Below are positions 32,812-43,165 of a stretch of 64,000 bases of DNA, piece by piece (position 1 is the first letter of the stretch; each line of letters opens with the position of its first letter). Under the pieces are notes generated by a model. The model did no database searches. It was given only the letters and a program-made list of their open reading frames with translations, and was not told where the DNA came from. The position numbers were made by a program, and so were the translations under genes. The DNA is from Siphonodentalium dalli. Taxonomy: Eukaryota; Mollusca; Scaphopoda; Gadilida; Siphonodentaliidae. The DNA lies in NCBI GenBank assembly GCA_032622095.1, contig CP136067.1:128127030-128191029 (forward strand). The letters run 5' to 3'.

Positions 32812-33060
32812 AATAGAATGTATTGGTCTAACAATTTTTTTTATTATCATTTTTTCTTACATTCTTAACAGGTTTTATCATTTTTTATAAAAAAAATTTC
32901 TTTCATTCTTTAACAATTGAAATAATGTTTTTATCATTTTTTTTACATTCTATAACAATTTTTATAATTTTTTCTTACATTCTTTAACAATTTTATCATT
33001 TTTTTATCATTTTTTCTTACATTCTTTAACAGTTTTTTTTATAATTTGTTATCATTTACG
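32812..33060. repeat. T-rich expansion of the interior of a nested-hairpin MITE
   Basis: Begins with AGAATGTATTGGTCTAACAA, the arm word of the TTAA-type MITEs, then repeats TTATCATTTTTTCTTACATT plus CTTTAACA five or six times with drift. The same T-rich unit occurs once in the MITEs at 4.99 and 44.57 kb, so the MITE interior expanded here. Confidence 0.8.
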
Positions 33061-34095
33061 TCATAAATCATTTCTTGAATCAACTCACTATTAAATATGC
33101 CAAGAAACAAAAATGTACTCACACGCAATTCGTTATTAAATTTTTCGAACATTGAAAAAGAACGCCAAACAAATGTGTGTTAACTAACATTTGGTCCTCC
33201 TTGGCTGCCATTTTATTCAAAGTTTTCAACAACCACCAACAGTAATTTATATGCCCTATGATTTCTTAACAAATCAGCATAGTTAACACAAAAACAGTTT
33301 AGTTACTTTTGACTTCTAAAATGATCGCTAGTTGTGAGAATGAAACATTTCATAAGTTTTGTCTCGGAGCCCCCTTACTATTGTCTGCCTTATGTATCCA
33401 AGTGGCTGGACCTTTGAAGTTAATATGAGTTCACCACTTCATTTATTCAAACAAAAGGTTAATCGGGTTTCCAAAAGTTGACTTTTTCAACTTTTCTCCA
33501 AATGGTTTATACCATTGTCATAGAAATAGAAATATGCTATCCAGACACATGACCCATCATCCGGGCACCCTATATTAACTGAATGTGTTCCGGAAAACAC
33601 AATAAATGGCTTATCATGAATAGAGTTTTCCATCAAACACAATAACTGCATGGCTTACCGTGGAGAGAATGTTCCAGCAAACACAAAAGGCATCACTGTA
33701 TACAATATCACTTACCTCCTAAAAGGTACACAAACATTACTAATAACAAAAACAAAATAATATTTGCAGAAGTTCAAAAATATATAGTCTTCTACAAACC
33801 GCTTTACCAGTTAACAAATTTATTACCTCTGGATCGTGACGATCGCCATCATTAATACACCAAAGCTACTAAACTAACTAACGCATCTCTCCAATGTCAA
33901 CAATAAGTAATCAAACTAAATGAACTCACATATCGAACCTGGATCTGGTAACACGTAAAACAATTTAAACATATTATATACCATCTTGTTAATATACTAA
34001 CGTGTTGTAATTGTATGGGGAGAGGAGCTATCTAAGTTGTATAACTTGTGCCCCAACCCCAATTGTACATTAATGATACAATAAAATATATTTAA
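33061..34095. other. Unassigned stretch with an outlying part of the 40-bp array
   Basis: 33,585-33,690 carries three diverged units (ACACAATAAATGGCTTATCA and similar) of the array at 34.1 kb. Otherwise no gene or element recognised. Confidence 0.5.
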
Positions 34096-34100
34096 CCTAA

Positions 34101-34360
34101 GCAAACACAATAACTGGCTTATCGCGGAGAGTGTTCCAGCAAACACAATAACTGGCTTATCATGAAGAAAGTGTTCCAGCAAACACAACAGTTCTGGCTT
34201 ATCGCGAAGAAAGTGTTCCAGCAAACACAATAACTGGCTTATCATGAAGAAAGTGTTCCAGCAAAAACACAATAACTGGCTTATCACGAAGAAGGTGTTC
34301 CAGCAAACACAGTAACAAGCTTATCGTGAAGAGAGCAAACACAATAACCGGATTATCATG
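34101..34360. repeat. Tandem array of about 40-bp units, seven copies
   Basis: Units start at 34,101, 34,139, 34,179, 34,221, 34,261, 34,303 and 34,334 with GCAAACACAATAACTGGCTT, then ATCATGAAGAAAGTGTTCCA. Lengths vary from 31 to 42 bp. Minus-strand frames through it are a by-product. Confidence 0.95.
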
Positions 34361-34484
34361 ATAATTCTCTGAACGTAGTGTTTCTAAACTGTTTATAACT
34401 ATCTTCTGAACCATAACACAAATCTTAACCACATTGTCAGTATCTCCCTGTGTTCTACTTCTACACTCACATACACATTCTTTG

Positions 34485-34845
34485 ACCCTTTCATGACTGG
34501 AGCTTACATATTTTTTGGCGCCTCGCATATATAAGAAAATGCATTGGCCTAACAATATTTGCTTTGATCTTGCAAGCCTCGCATATATAAGAAAATGCAT
34601 TGGCCTAACAATATTTGCTTTGATCTTGCAAACCAGCGTATTTTCTTATATATACGAGGCTCCCTGTGTGAGACTCGCATATATACGAGAATACAATGTC
34701 ACAGGGTCTTTAATGCTGCACAGCGCAGCTCCCGTCATGAAAGGGTTATATAACACTATCATAGGAAGCCTCGCATATCTAAGAAAATGCAATGGTTCAA
34801 TGTCTTTAATGCTGCACCAGCGCGGCTCTGGTCATGGAAGGTTAA
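34485..34845. mobile_element. TTAA-type MITE with CCCTTTCATGAC termini, plus a duplicated half
   Basis: Left end ACCCTTTCATGACTGGAGCT (34,485); right end AGCTCCCGTCATGAAAGGGT (34,727-34,746), an inverted pair. A further end of the same kind at about 34,815-34,845 finishes GGTTAA. The interior has three direct copies of CCTCGCATATATAAGAAAAT and inverted forms of it. Flanking TTAA is imperfect on the left (TTGA) and on the inner right (TATA). Confidence 0.7.
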
Positions 34846-34860
34846 ACCGATGAACTGTTG

Positions 34861-35630
34861 ACATACTTTGCACCATCGTGAGTAATGTAATGCCTCATAT
34901 GGGTTGTTAAGGTACAACTATTTTGAGAGTCATTTGTGGTTTTATGTGAATTTTATGCATAATATAATGCCTTAAGGGGGCAATTAGAGTGAAATGAAAC
35001 TCTCGCATCTCTCCACACATGATCGGAGATATGGCGTCTCAAACTAACCGTTGCATTTCTGCAGCAATATAAGCCATCAACACGCTGGTCATCCTATAAT
35101 CCCAGCTGCGGACAGTAAACCCCGGTGCGGGCGACAGTAAACCTCACCAGGGATAGTATAATTAGTTAAAAGTAGTCAATTTTGAAGTTATGCCAACCAA
35201 TGGTAGACGTTTATGATAGGCAATGTCTATTTATACTGTGACAGGAGTTTCGAGGAAATTATGACATCAGTTCTCGAGAAAAACACAAACTTAGTCGAAC
35301 GCATTCGGAATTTCGGGGTAAATTTAAGTTTCATTCAGCAAAACTTTCACTGCAGACATTTCTCGGGAATTTGTTTTGAAAACGTGGAGTAATATATGGG
35401 ACACTCTACCCGTGACGTGTTTTGATAATAACTTGAAAAAAGATATAGATCTTTCAAAACATACCGTACATCGATAAAGTAAAACGTAATGCGGGCAGGA
35501 GCAAACTGCGATGCGAGCAAAAACCATGCCCGCGTTGGGGTTTATTCCGACACCGTGGAGTGTCACATGTAATTGTCAATACTTTCTTACTTAAATGCAG
35601 CAAATTCCAATGTAAATGTAGATTTAGATT
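34861..35630. other. Unassigned stretch
   Basis: Carries GCGGGC(G/A)-type words (35,115, 35,495) that recur near 35,908 and 35,945. No gene recognised. Confidence 0.35.
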
Positions 35631-35637
35631 CCTAAAC

Positions 35638-36023
35638 TATCTATATAAATGGAACATTGACAACGTTGTCCAAATTTATCTCCACGCACTCATCTTGTTG
35701 CTGATAGCAAACACAATTGAAACCTGGAAGCTTATTCTCACCATTCATCGAGAATTTCGTCACTTTATGGAGCTTTATTCGTCGAACTGTTGACATTTGG
35801 TTGAAGTTTGGTTCATCAAGCACCTCGTGGATCCGACGTTGTGTCCCAAGAAAAACAATTAATGACAAAATTTCTCTCAAAACAAACCTACAGCATGTAG
35901 TCTTCACTCGTGCCCGCAACGGGATTTACTCAATATTTGCCCGAAGCGGGTATTATAAGTTGACCAGCGTGATCAACTCCCAGATTTACGCAGGCAATTA
36001 CGCCGGTAGCTTGACGTCGCCAT
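35638..36023 (-). CDS. Candidate two-exon coding region, unrecognised
   Basis: On the minus strand an ATG at 36,023 opens MATSSYRRNCLRK in an AAAATGGCG start context; a GTAAAT within it could act as donor. Downstream a long open frame (about 35,880 to a TAG near 35,638) contains RRIHEVLDEPNFNQMSTVRR and NKLPGFNCVCYQQQDECVEI, with the acid/basic balance of real protein, and could begin at an acceptor near CTGTAG (35,893). I do not recognise a family. The frame lies opposite a 127-codon plus-strand frame (35,717-36,100), which looks less protein-like. Splicing is inferred only. Confidence 0.35.
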
Positions 36024-36384
36024 TTTGTAAGAAATATTATCTTCCTATATATTTTGTGACGTCACTGCCTCGCTTGGTTGTGATTATCTGTTGTGAGTAA
36101 ATTATAGCTCAATTCGCGAAAGGTTGTTTCGTTGTCATATTTGCACACATACATGTAGAAGTCATGTGAGTTATCTGTAGACCGAGAGTGTCACATTCAA
36201 ATTTATGCGACTTTAACTATATATGTTAATTAGTTGTTCAAATTATAACGTAAATCAGTTTGGTTTATAATACATATAATTATATAGTCTTTGATAGGCA
36301 TTGGTTGCTTGAATTACGCGCATTATACTACAAACGAACACGCCGAAATGATTTAGTGTTATAGCCGTCTCTAAATATATTTAC
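36024..36384. other. Unassigned stretch between two possible divergent starts
   Basis: No repeat or gene recognised. Confidence 0.35.
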
Positions 36385-36391
36385 TAAGGAT

Positions 36392-36497
36392 GATGATTAA
36401 CACCGTAAGTGCGGCTGTGATGTCATGATCTTATAAATATAAACGCACCGTAATTCGCAGGAATTGTGTGGATGTGACGTCATGATGCTATAAATAT
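36392..36497 (+). promoter_or_regulatory. Duplicated CRE-plus-TATA promoter-like segment
   Basis: Two direct copies of a roughly 45-bp passage: TGTGATGTCATGATCTTATAAATATAAACGC-like (36,415) and TGTGACGTCATGATGCTATAAATATGGACGC-like (36,473). The second has a perfect cAMP-response element core (TGACGTCA) about 10 bp before TATAAATA (36,489). The next favourable start codon, GCACCATGG, lies at 36,587 but opens only 10 codons. Promoter function is inferred. Confidence 0.4.
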
Positions 36498-36820
36498 GGA
36501 CGCGCCGTTACTAGCGTTTTGGTTTATGCGATGTGATATCGTTGTGTTTGAGTGTAACTGAGAACTGAGAGGTATTTTCTCGCACCATGGCTGATATACT
36601 AAATATATCTACTGCCTGATTTGCTGATGGTTTCCTTCCCCTTTAAGATAGAGCTATTATGAAAGAGCTTTGTCTTCGTGACTATAATTGTTTTTTTAAA
36701 GTCACACTTAAACCCGTTCTATACTAAAGCATCAGTGGTGAGTAGTTATCCAATACGCCCTGTTACACTACGCGCGGCCATATTGGATCCACCAGGTCCG
36801 GTTCCGTGGTTTTGGTACTA
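36498..36820. other. Possible 5' leader, unassigned
   Basis: Short frame at 36,587 (MADILNISTA then stop). No spliced exon can be drawn with confidence. Confidence 0.3.
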
Positions 36821-36822
36821 CA

Positions 36823-36917
36823 GGTCAAAGTTGTGGAGTAGCATTCCATATATGGAAGTCATGAATAATTCCAAAGATCCATATATATGGAAATGCTACT
36901 CCAAAACTTTGACTTGT
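36823..36917. repeat. Hairpin, arms of about 34 bp
   Basis: GTCAAAGTTGTGGAGTAGCA then TTCCATATATGGA pairs with TCCATATATATGGAA then ATGCTACTCCAAAACTTTGA across about 20 bp. Confidence 0.9.
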
Positions 36918-37016
36918 ATAGCATTAAAGTCGTCGTCGCGAAGTTCATATTTTACCCATTTCCCCGCTTATTAGACCAACAGAGTCGTTCTGAGAACGAA
37001 ATTAATCGTCCCAAGA

Positions 37017-37061
37017 TTAGCCGCTATCGATTCGCATTCCAGGAAACCCCCCTGGCATGCG
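37017..37061 (-). pseudogene. Last 15 codons of the reading frame split by the foldback element
   Basis: Beyond the foldback, the minus-strand frame continues in phase as RMPGGFPGMRIDSG and stops at TAA (37,019-37,017). The Val codon at the junction lies in the 8-bp target duplication, so the frame is continuous when the element is ignored. See the partner entry at 39,349-39,732. Confidence 0.5.
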
Positions 37062-37685
37062 CACAGCAGTTGTATGGGAGGCTCGTTACATCCACATCTA
37101 AAAATAGATTTTTTTGGGTCTAAAATTGTTTGTACTAAAATCTTCCCAAAAAAAGTTTTCAAAACCCAATTTTTTTTTTTAAATTTAAAAACAAAAAAAG
37201 TTTTACAAAATCTCAAAAAATTTATAACGAGTTTTCGGTCTCTTACCCAAATATCGGCCGACTATTAAATGTCGAATGTTTTTTTAAATATTTGCGTGTA
37301 ATATCTTTCGTTATTTTTGTTCAAACAAATTTTAAATATTTTTCATGAAACTCTGTTAATTTTATTAATCGATGTTTAGAAATAGCTTTATACCAATTAT
37401 ATGTGTATGGACAGGTCCGAGTCGCTGTAATTTTGGACATTGTGACCATCGGTATGAATGCATACATTCCAGTGTTTATCAATCAGACGCAGTCCATGCA
37501 TCATATAATTGTCATACCTGAAATAATTTGACACCATTACTCTTACATGAATAATAAAGAGCGTTTATTCTTTACTTCTCTATCCCGATGAAGTTATTGA
37601 GTATATGACAGGTGTGCATTATCGCGAATTATTGGAAGTATTGAGATGTTGTACTATTTTGAAAGCAGTCACGATATTTGAGCGT

Positions 37686-37893
37686 GTCCAAAAAATTTCA
37701 AAAACTTCCAAAACTTCCAAAACTTTCAAAACTTTCAAAAATTTCAAAAATTTCAAAAACTTCAAAAACTTCAAAAATTTCAAAAATTTCAAAAACTTCA
37801 AAAAAACTTCAAACATTTCAAAAATTTCAAAAACTTCAAAAACTTCAAAAATTTCAAAAATTTCAAAAATTTCAAAAAACTTAAAAAATTTCA
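37686..37893. repeat. (TTCAAAAAC/T)n simple repeat in the left arm
   Basis: About twenty 9-bp units of TTCAAAAAC or TTCAAAAAT. All six frames are affected, giving spurious Lys/Ser or Phe/Leu-rich frames on both strands. Confidence 0.95.
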
Positions 37894-38025
37894 ATATATA
37901 ATGAAGATGACGAGCAACCAATTTTCGACTGGCCTGAGACATTACGTTATGGAATGAATAACGACAGCGGATCAGAATGTGATCATACACGCAATAATAG
38001 AAGTTACTTTGATGTTGTTATGAAT

Positions 38026-38371
38026 GAACTGAGTCTTGACATTTATATTTCACATCTTTCTTAAATGTTCCATCACATACATACATAGACATAGTGTTAT
38101 ACAGTCTTATATGTACACACGCTACGACACCATTAAAGGTGGACAATACACATGGTGATCGAATTTGATAACTATTTTATTGGAACAACTAAGAGTATTA
38201 TTTACGTGAGATAAATGAGTCCAATTATTATAAATAATACATTGCAGGCATCGGTGGATACCCGATTGCCACATTTAGTGATCACGTGATAAACTGATAA
38301 AATGTCCAAGTGACGTACTATATGTATGCATAACTCAATAAACTGTTAATACGTAAGGTTGATAAAATTCT
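38026..38371. other. Loop of the foldback element
   Basis: 346 bp of AT-rich sequence with no coding frame or further inverted repeat noticed. Confidence 0.6.
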
Positions 38372-38504
38372 ATTCATAACAACATCAAAGTAACTTCTAT
38401 TATTGCGTGTATGATCACATTCTGATCCGCTGTCGTTATTCATTCCATAACGTAATGTCTCAGGCCAGTCGAAAATTGGTTGCTCGTCATCTTCATTATA
38501 TATT

Positions 38505-38736
38505 GAAATTTTTGAAGTTTTTGGAAATTTTGGAAGTTTTTGAAATTTTTGAAATTTTTGAAGTTTTTGAAGTTTTTGAAATTTTTGAAGTTTTTGAAAT
38601 TTTTGAAATTTTTGAAATTTGTTTGAAGTTTTTGAAATTTTTGAAATTTTTGAAGTTTTTGAAATTTTTTTAATTTTTTTAATTTTTGAAAGTTTTGGAA
38701 GTTTTGGAAGTTTTTGAAATTTTTTGGACACGCTCA
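38505..38736. repeat. (GTTTTTGAA)n simple repeat in the right arm
   Basis: Complement of the left-arm 9-bp repeat with a different number of units, showing that it has changed length since the arms were made. Confidence 0.95.
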
Positions 38737-39348
38737 AATATCGTGACTGCTTTCAAAATAGTACAACATCTCAATACTTCCAATAATTCGCGATAATGCA
38801 CACCTGTCATATACTCAATAACTTCATCGGGATAGAGAAGTAAAGAATAAACGCTCTTTATTAGTCATGTAAGAGTAATGGTGTCAAATTATTTCAGGTA
38901 TGACAATTATATGATGCATGGACTGCGTCTGATTGATAAACACTGGAATGTATGCATTCATACCGATGGTCACAATGTCCAAAATTACAGCGACTCGGAC
39001 CTGTCCATGCACATATAATTGGTATAAAGCTATTTCTAAACATCGATTAATAAAATTAACAGAGTTTCATGAAAAATATTTAAAATTTGTTTGAACAAAA
39101 ATAACGAAAGATATTACACGCAAATATTAAAAAAAACATTCGACATTTAATAGTCGGCCGATATTTGGGTAAGAGACCGAAAACTCGTTATAAATTTTTT
39201 GAGATTTTGTAAAACTTTTTTTGTTTTAAAATTTTGAAAAAAAAAATTGGGTTTTGAAAACTTTTTTTGGGAAGATTTTAGTACAAACAATTTTAGACCC
39301 AAAAAAATCTATTTTTAGATGTGGATGTAACGAGCCTCCCATACTACT

Positions 39349-39732
39349 CACAGCAGTAAACGCGAACTGCAGATTGGGTGTGACGTCATTAATCACCTTG
39401 CGGCATTCTGTTAACATTGTGTTATCGAAATCGGTTTCTGCGTGGTTTTGTTTTAGTTCACAAACAAGGTTTCGTTTTCGTTGGAAATCGTGAATTCGGA
39501 ATGTATTTATGTGTGTAATAAAATATTGAATAATACGACATGAATTATTCGCGTGGCCAAAAAACTCCGGAGTAAATTCGTACATATTTGGACGAAGTTC
39601 GTGTGTCACTGTGACTGTCAGAATAGGACCACAGCAGATCATGCCATGAATCTCTACTCCCGTGCCGCTGGAGTAGGTATTCGTGGCATGATCTACATGT
39701 AGGTCCACGGGAACTTCGAAATTTATTAACTT
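39349..39732 (-). pseudogene. Unrecognised reading frame split by the foldback insertion
   Basis: On the minus strand a frame opens after a stop at 39,735-39,733 and runs to the right-hand target duplication. It reads FEVPVDLHVDHATNTY, GVEIHGMICCGPILTVTVTH, FTPEFFGHANNSC and VINDVTPNLQFAFTAV, with the composition of a genuine soluble protein. Upstream, in another frame (39,930-39,735), CRYVDSIATQEALLIVQPE and LVLFLWDLKAEICESGHVSH continue the same character, so one frameshift or an intron lies near 39,730. Left of the foldback the last 15 codons remain in phase (37,061-37,017). I do not recognise the family; it may be a host exon or an unknown transposon protein. Confidence 0.5.
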
Positions 39733-39935
39733 TCAACCTATTGTTGATATGAAATGCATGGGATACGTGACCGCTTTCGCAGATTTCGGCTTTCAAGTCC
39801 CACAAGAAGAGTACTAATTACGTTTCTGGCTGAACTATCAGAAGGGCTTCTTGGGTGGCTATGCTGTCTACGTATCTGCATGTATCATCTTTGTGAAAAT
39901 GATTTTAATATGATCAAACAGTGAAATACAGATCT
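39733..39935 (-). pseudogene. Upstream part of the split unrecognised frame
   Basis: The minus-strand frame gives WDLKAEICESGHVSHAFHIN then RLKVNKF, joining the 39,349-39,732 frame after a 1-nt shift; before it, one in-frame stop (TAG near 39,812) follows QEALLIVQPE. The breaks suggest decay, or exon boundaries I cannot place. Confidence 0.35.
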
Positions 39936-40085
39936 ATACAGTATACCATGGCTTCTTCCATTCGTTGAGTTGAAAAAGTAAATACTGGAGTGTTATTACG
40001 CTGAATAATATAATATCTATGTTCAGGGTAAACACACCCGCCCCTCCCAAAATGGGCCGCATCCTCAGCATTGTATGGGGTTCAA
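39936..40085. other. Unassigned interval
   Basis: No feature seen. Confidence 0.4.
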
Positions 40086-40089
40086 GTTT

Positions 40090-42700
40090 TGTTTCTCCAA
40101 TTTTCCTCTGACTCATTCTTTTTTATTATAATATACAAAAATGTGACAACAATAACGACCATAAAAAGCGTTTGCTTTAAAAATAGTGAACCAAAATCAT
40201 TATTTCATCATTTTATGCAGATTAGTTCCATACATCACCTTCTCAGGAGAAGTCTATTTCTTGCCATTTCATGACTATAAAGCAAAATAATCAATAAAAC
40301 CCCCAAGATGATTTTTTGTCATGTAGGTCCTGGACTTCTTCCCTTCCTAGCCTGGATATCTTACCCCCACCCAAACCCTGACTCAAACAACATTTTCTCG
40401 GAAGAAGTTAATTTCTCATTGTTTCGTGACTATATAAAGCAAAATAAGCAATAAAACCATGATTTTTCTCAAGTAGGCGCTGGTGTTGGGGGGGGGGGGG
40501 CTACATCATGTTCTGGAATCTTCGTTTCATGACTTTATAAAGCAAAATAAGCAATGAAACCATGAGACAATTTTTTGTCATGTAGGTGCTGGGTTGTGGG
40601 TAGCTATCCAGACCTGGACATTTGAAAGAATGAAATTAAACAAAAACAAATTTAAATCTCAAGTCATTTTTCTCGCCATTTCAGGATCAAATAATCAATT
40701 GTGTGATTAAAAAAATATGTCGCTTGGAAAAAAATATATTTTAATAAAAAAAAAAGGGAATTATAAAAAAAAACATTTTTCTGGCAATTTCAGGATCAAA
40801 CTATGAAAAGTGGGGGGAAATTTGTCACTTGAAAATAAAAATTTTTTAAATAAAAACAAAGTTAAATATCAAACAATTTGGCCATTCCAGAGTCAAACGT
40901 TATCAAATGAATGAAATTATTTTCAGTCATATATGGGAGATGAAGATTAGGGAGATACATTGTAACAAACTATTAAGATTTCATTCATTTATTCATGCAT
41001 TTCTCCAGCTCGGGCAAACGAAAGCCCCTGTAATTTCCACCATCATTTGGGAAAGCATACTGAAATTACTGATGCCATTCACAACACACGATGGAAGAGG
41101 TCTGCAGTTATGCAAACCATGGTAGCCATAGCACCACCGAATAAACTGTCTATGCGATATGCCTGTATTTGTTGTGCAGAGGTCCATTAAACGGATGACT
41201 ATACTGTTGCTGGTATCCTAACCATGCAACTTCAAGTAGCCATGGGTCCAGGCACACACTCCTGAAGGGGACAGTCTCTGTGATACACTTGAAGTGTCCT
41301 TCTTCCTATGAAATCGCTTTTGTCACTTCCTTTAGCTTGGTCTCAACCTTTTCAATCTCATGGCAACATCTGCACTCACAGGTACATTGTAGTCTCCATC
41401 ACATACATAGGTGCATGAACACATGAAATGACAAGGGAAATACATTTATTATGGAACAACTCAGAGTTAACATTCAATTCCTCAATTTTGTTGATGCAAA
41501 CTTTGACAAATTTGTAACAAACTCGACATACAGTAATGCCCTAAATAATCGACCCCTTAACCACATCAGAATTATAGGTATAGTTTCAGGATTCAGTTTG
41601 AAATATGGCTTGTGGAAATTCAACGGAAAGCTCTCATGAAGGCAACAAGTCATATTTCGGACTAAATCCTGAAAAGTTACCCACAGTTCTGCTGTGGTTA
41701 AGGGGTTGAATGTTTAGGTCATTGCTGTATGTTCTGATGAATGACAGTGGGCATGCGTCTGTCCGTCCACTTGTTATCATGGATACATGCATCTTGGATA
41801 AGTTCCGCACAAATTTGTTATCAGAAGTTATACCTGCTGAATTGTTTACCAGGTGTCTATTTCATTATCCAGTTTTGTTAATATCCTGTTTTAAAGATTC
41901 ACAGCTTATACTATAGTAGTTTGTTTACCTGGTGTACATGATATCTCCCCCAGTGCATCCCCCCTTTTTACTATTTTCAGTCTGTCAAATGCTCACACCC
42001 ACCGAGAATTCAACATACGACAAAATATAAATGTACACGTTTTAATTTATTGCTTATTTATTTTTATGTTTATATAGTCATTAAATGGCGATAAATTAAC
42101 ATGTTACAAGTTGTTTGAGTCAGGGTTTGGGTGAAGAGGGGGAATTAGATACCCAGGTCTCAATATCCCCCACACCCAGCATCTACATAAGAGTATATGA
42201 CAAAAATAAACTAAATATTTTATTGCTAATATTGCCCTATAATGCTATATATCCATTAAAATTTTGATTGAGTCAGGATTTGGGTTGGGAGAAATTACAC
42301 AGGCCTGAATATCCCTCCCCCCCCCCAAAAAAAGAAACCAGCAGCTGCATATGAGACAAAAATATCTTATTATTTATCACTTACATTTACCGGTATATCG
42401 CTTTATATAGTCATGAAATGGCGAGAAATTAAAATTAATCGAGAAAAATTTCATTGAGTCAGGGTTTGGGGTGTGAGGGGGGAATACCGAGGCTTGAGTA
42501 TCTCTCGCCTTTTCATGAGTGTATGAAGCAAAATAAGCAACTTATAAAATAATAAATTCATTTTTGTCATAAGTAGCTGCTCGGTGGGGAGTGGGGGCGA
42601 TAAGAAACCCGGGTATCTTTCTCCTGCCCCAAATACTGACTCAAACAACTTTTTCTTGGAAAGTTAATTTCTTTCCGTTTCATGACTATATATTCAGAAA
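40090..42700. repeat. Orientation-switching tandem array around the P2X7-type exon
   Basis: Units of about 160 bp carry TTCATGACTATATAAAGCAA, AATAAGCAATAAAACCATGA, TGTCATGTAGGTGCTGG and AACCCTGACTCAAACAA. Direct units occupy about 40,230-40,620, inverted units about 42,050-42,500 and direct units again 42,505-42,695. A second set of about 110-bp units (TCTCGCCATTTCAGGATCAA) fills 40,660-40,900. The inverted and direct groups lie on both sides of the exon at 40,985-41,422. Confidence 0.85.
41549..41709. repeat. Small inverted-repeat element inside the P2X7-type intron
   Basis: CGACCCCTTAACCACATCAG (41,549) pairs with CTGCTGTGGTTAAGGGGTTG (41,688), and TTCAGGATTCAGTTTGAAAT with TCGGACTAAATCCTGAA inside. 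A 161-bp hairpin, MITE-like. Confidence 0.85.
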
Positions 42701-42980
42701 TAGCATACATTGGCATGTATAGACCAAGTTTTCTCAGTCCACAACAGCTTGGGAAATTGGTTGGGTTGATGCTGTTTTGGACCGAGAATCCGAGATGCCT
42801 CCTGTTGCTCTTCTATACCAGTACCGTAACAGATTTTCATTCAAAAGACATACTACATGTACATGTATAGTACCCCGACAGTCATGTGAACCCATGAATA
42901 TAATCATCTCACTTGGACCACAATGAATCTGTCTTCAAAATGATATACAATGTACCATATACTGTTATAGAAAATATCCA
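42701..42980. other. Intron interior, unassigned
   Basis: No further element recognised. Confidence 0.4.
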
Positions 42981-42984
42981 CACC

Positions 42985-43165
42985 AAGATATTATCTCGAC
43001 TCTCTAGAGATTTCGAGAAAAGAATCTTGAGATATTAACATATTTTCTCGAGATCATACGGCAAGATCTCAAGAAAATATCCAGAGATCTCAAGATAATA
43101 TCGCGAGATACTAGTAATATGTTCAGAGCTTGAGATGCGCATGTCAGGATCTCAAGATGTGTCGA
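42985..43165. repeat. Cluster of TCTCGAGA/ATCTCAAGAT words
   Basis: Within 180 bp at least ten variants of ATCTCGAGAT or ATCTCAAGA(T/A) occur, many followed by AATAT. The whole is an imperfect inverted repeat (AAGATATTATCTCGA near 42,984 against AGATAATATCGCGAGAT near 43,095). Confidence 0.8.

Larger units (their letters stand above)
37062..39356. mobile_element. 2.3-kb foldback element with 8-bp target duplications
   Basis: The direct repeats CACAGCAG at 37,062-37,069 and 39,349-39,356 flank an inverted repeat whose arms are 37,070-38,025 and 38,372-39,348, around a 346-bp loop. The outer ends read TTGTATGGGAGGCTCGTTAC and, from the right, AGTAGTATGGGAGGCTCGTT. Arms are very similar; the main difference is in an internal run of TTCAAAAAC-type units. 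Long inverted arms with internal simple repeats and an 8-bp duplication fit foldback or Mutator-like non-autonomous elements. No transposase is encoded. Confidence 0.88.

Noticed and set aside
34101-34600. Minus-strand frames rich in LLCLLEHFLHDKP
   Set aside because: They follow the 40-bp tandem array and have no start, splice or family support.
35717-36100. 127-codon plus-strand frame
   Set aside because: The opposite strand reads more like protein, and this frame has no recognisable domain.
37605-38740. Long Lys/Ser- and Phe/Leu-rich frames on both strands
   Set aside because: They are translations of a 9-bp simple repeat in the foldback arms; multiples of three keep every frame open.
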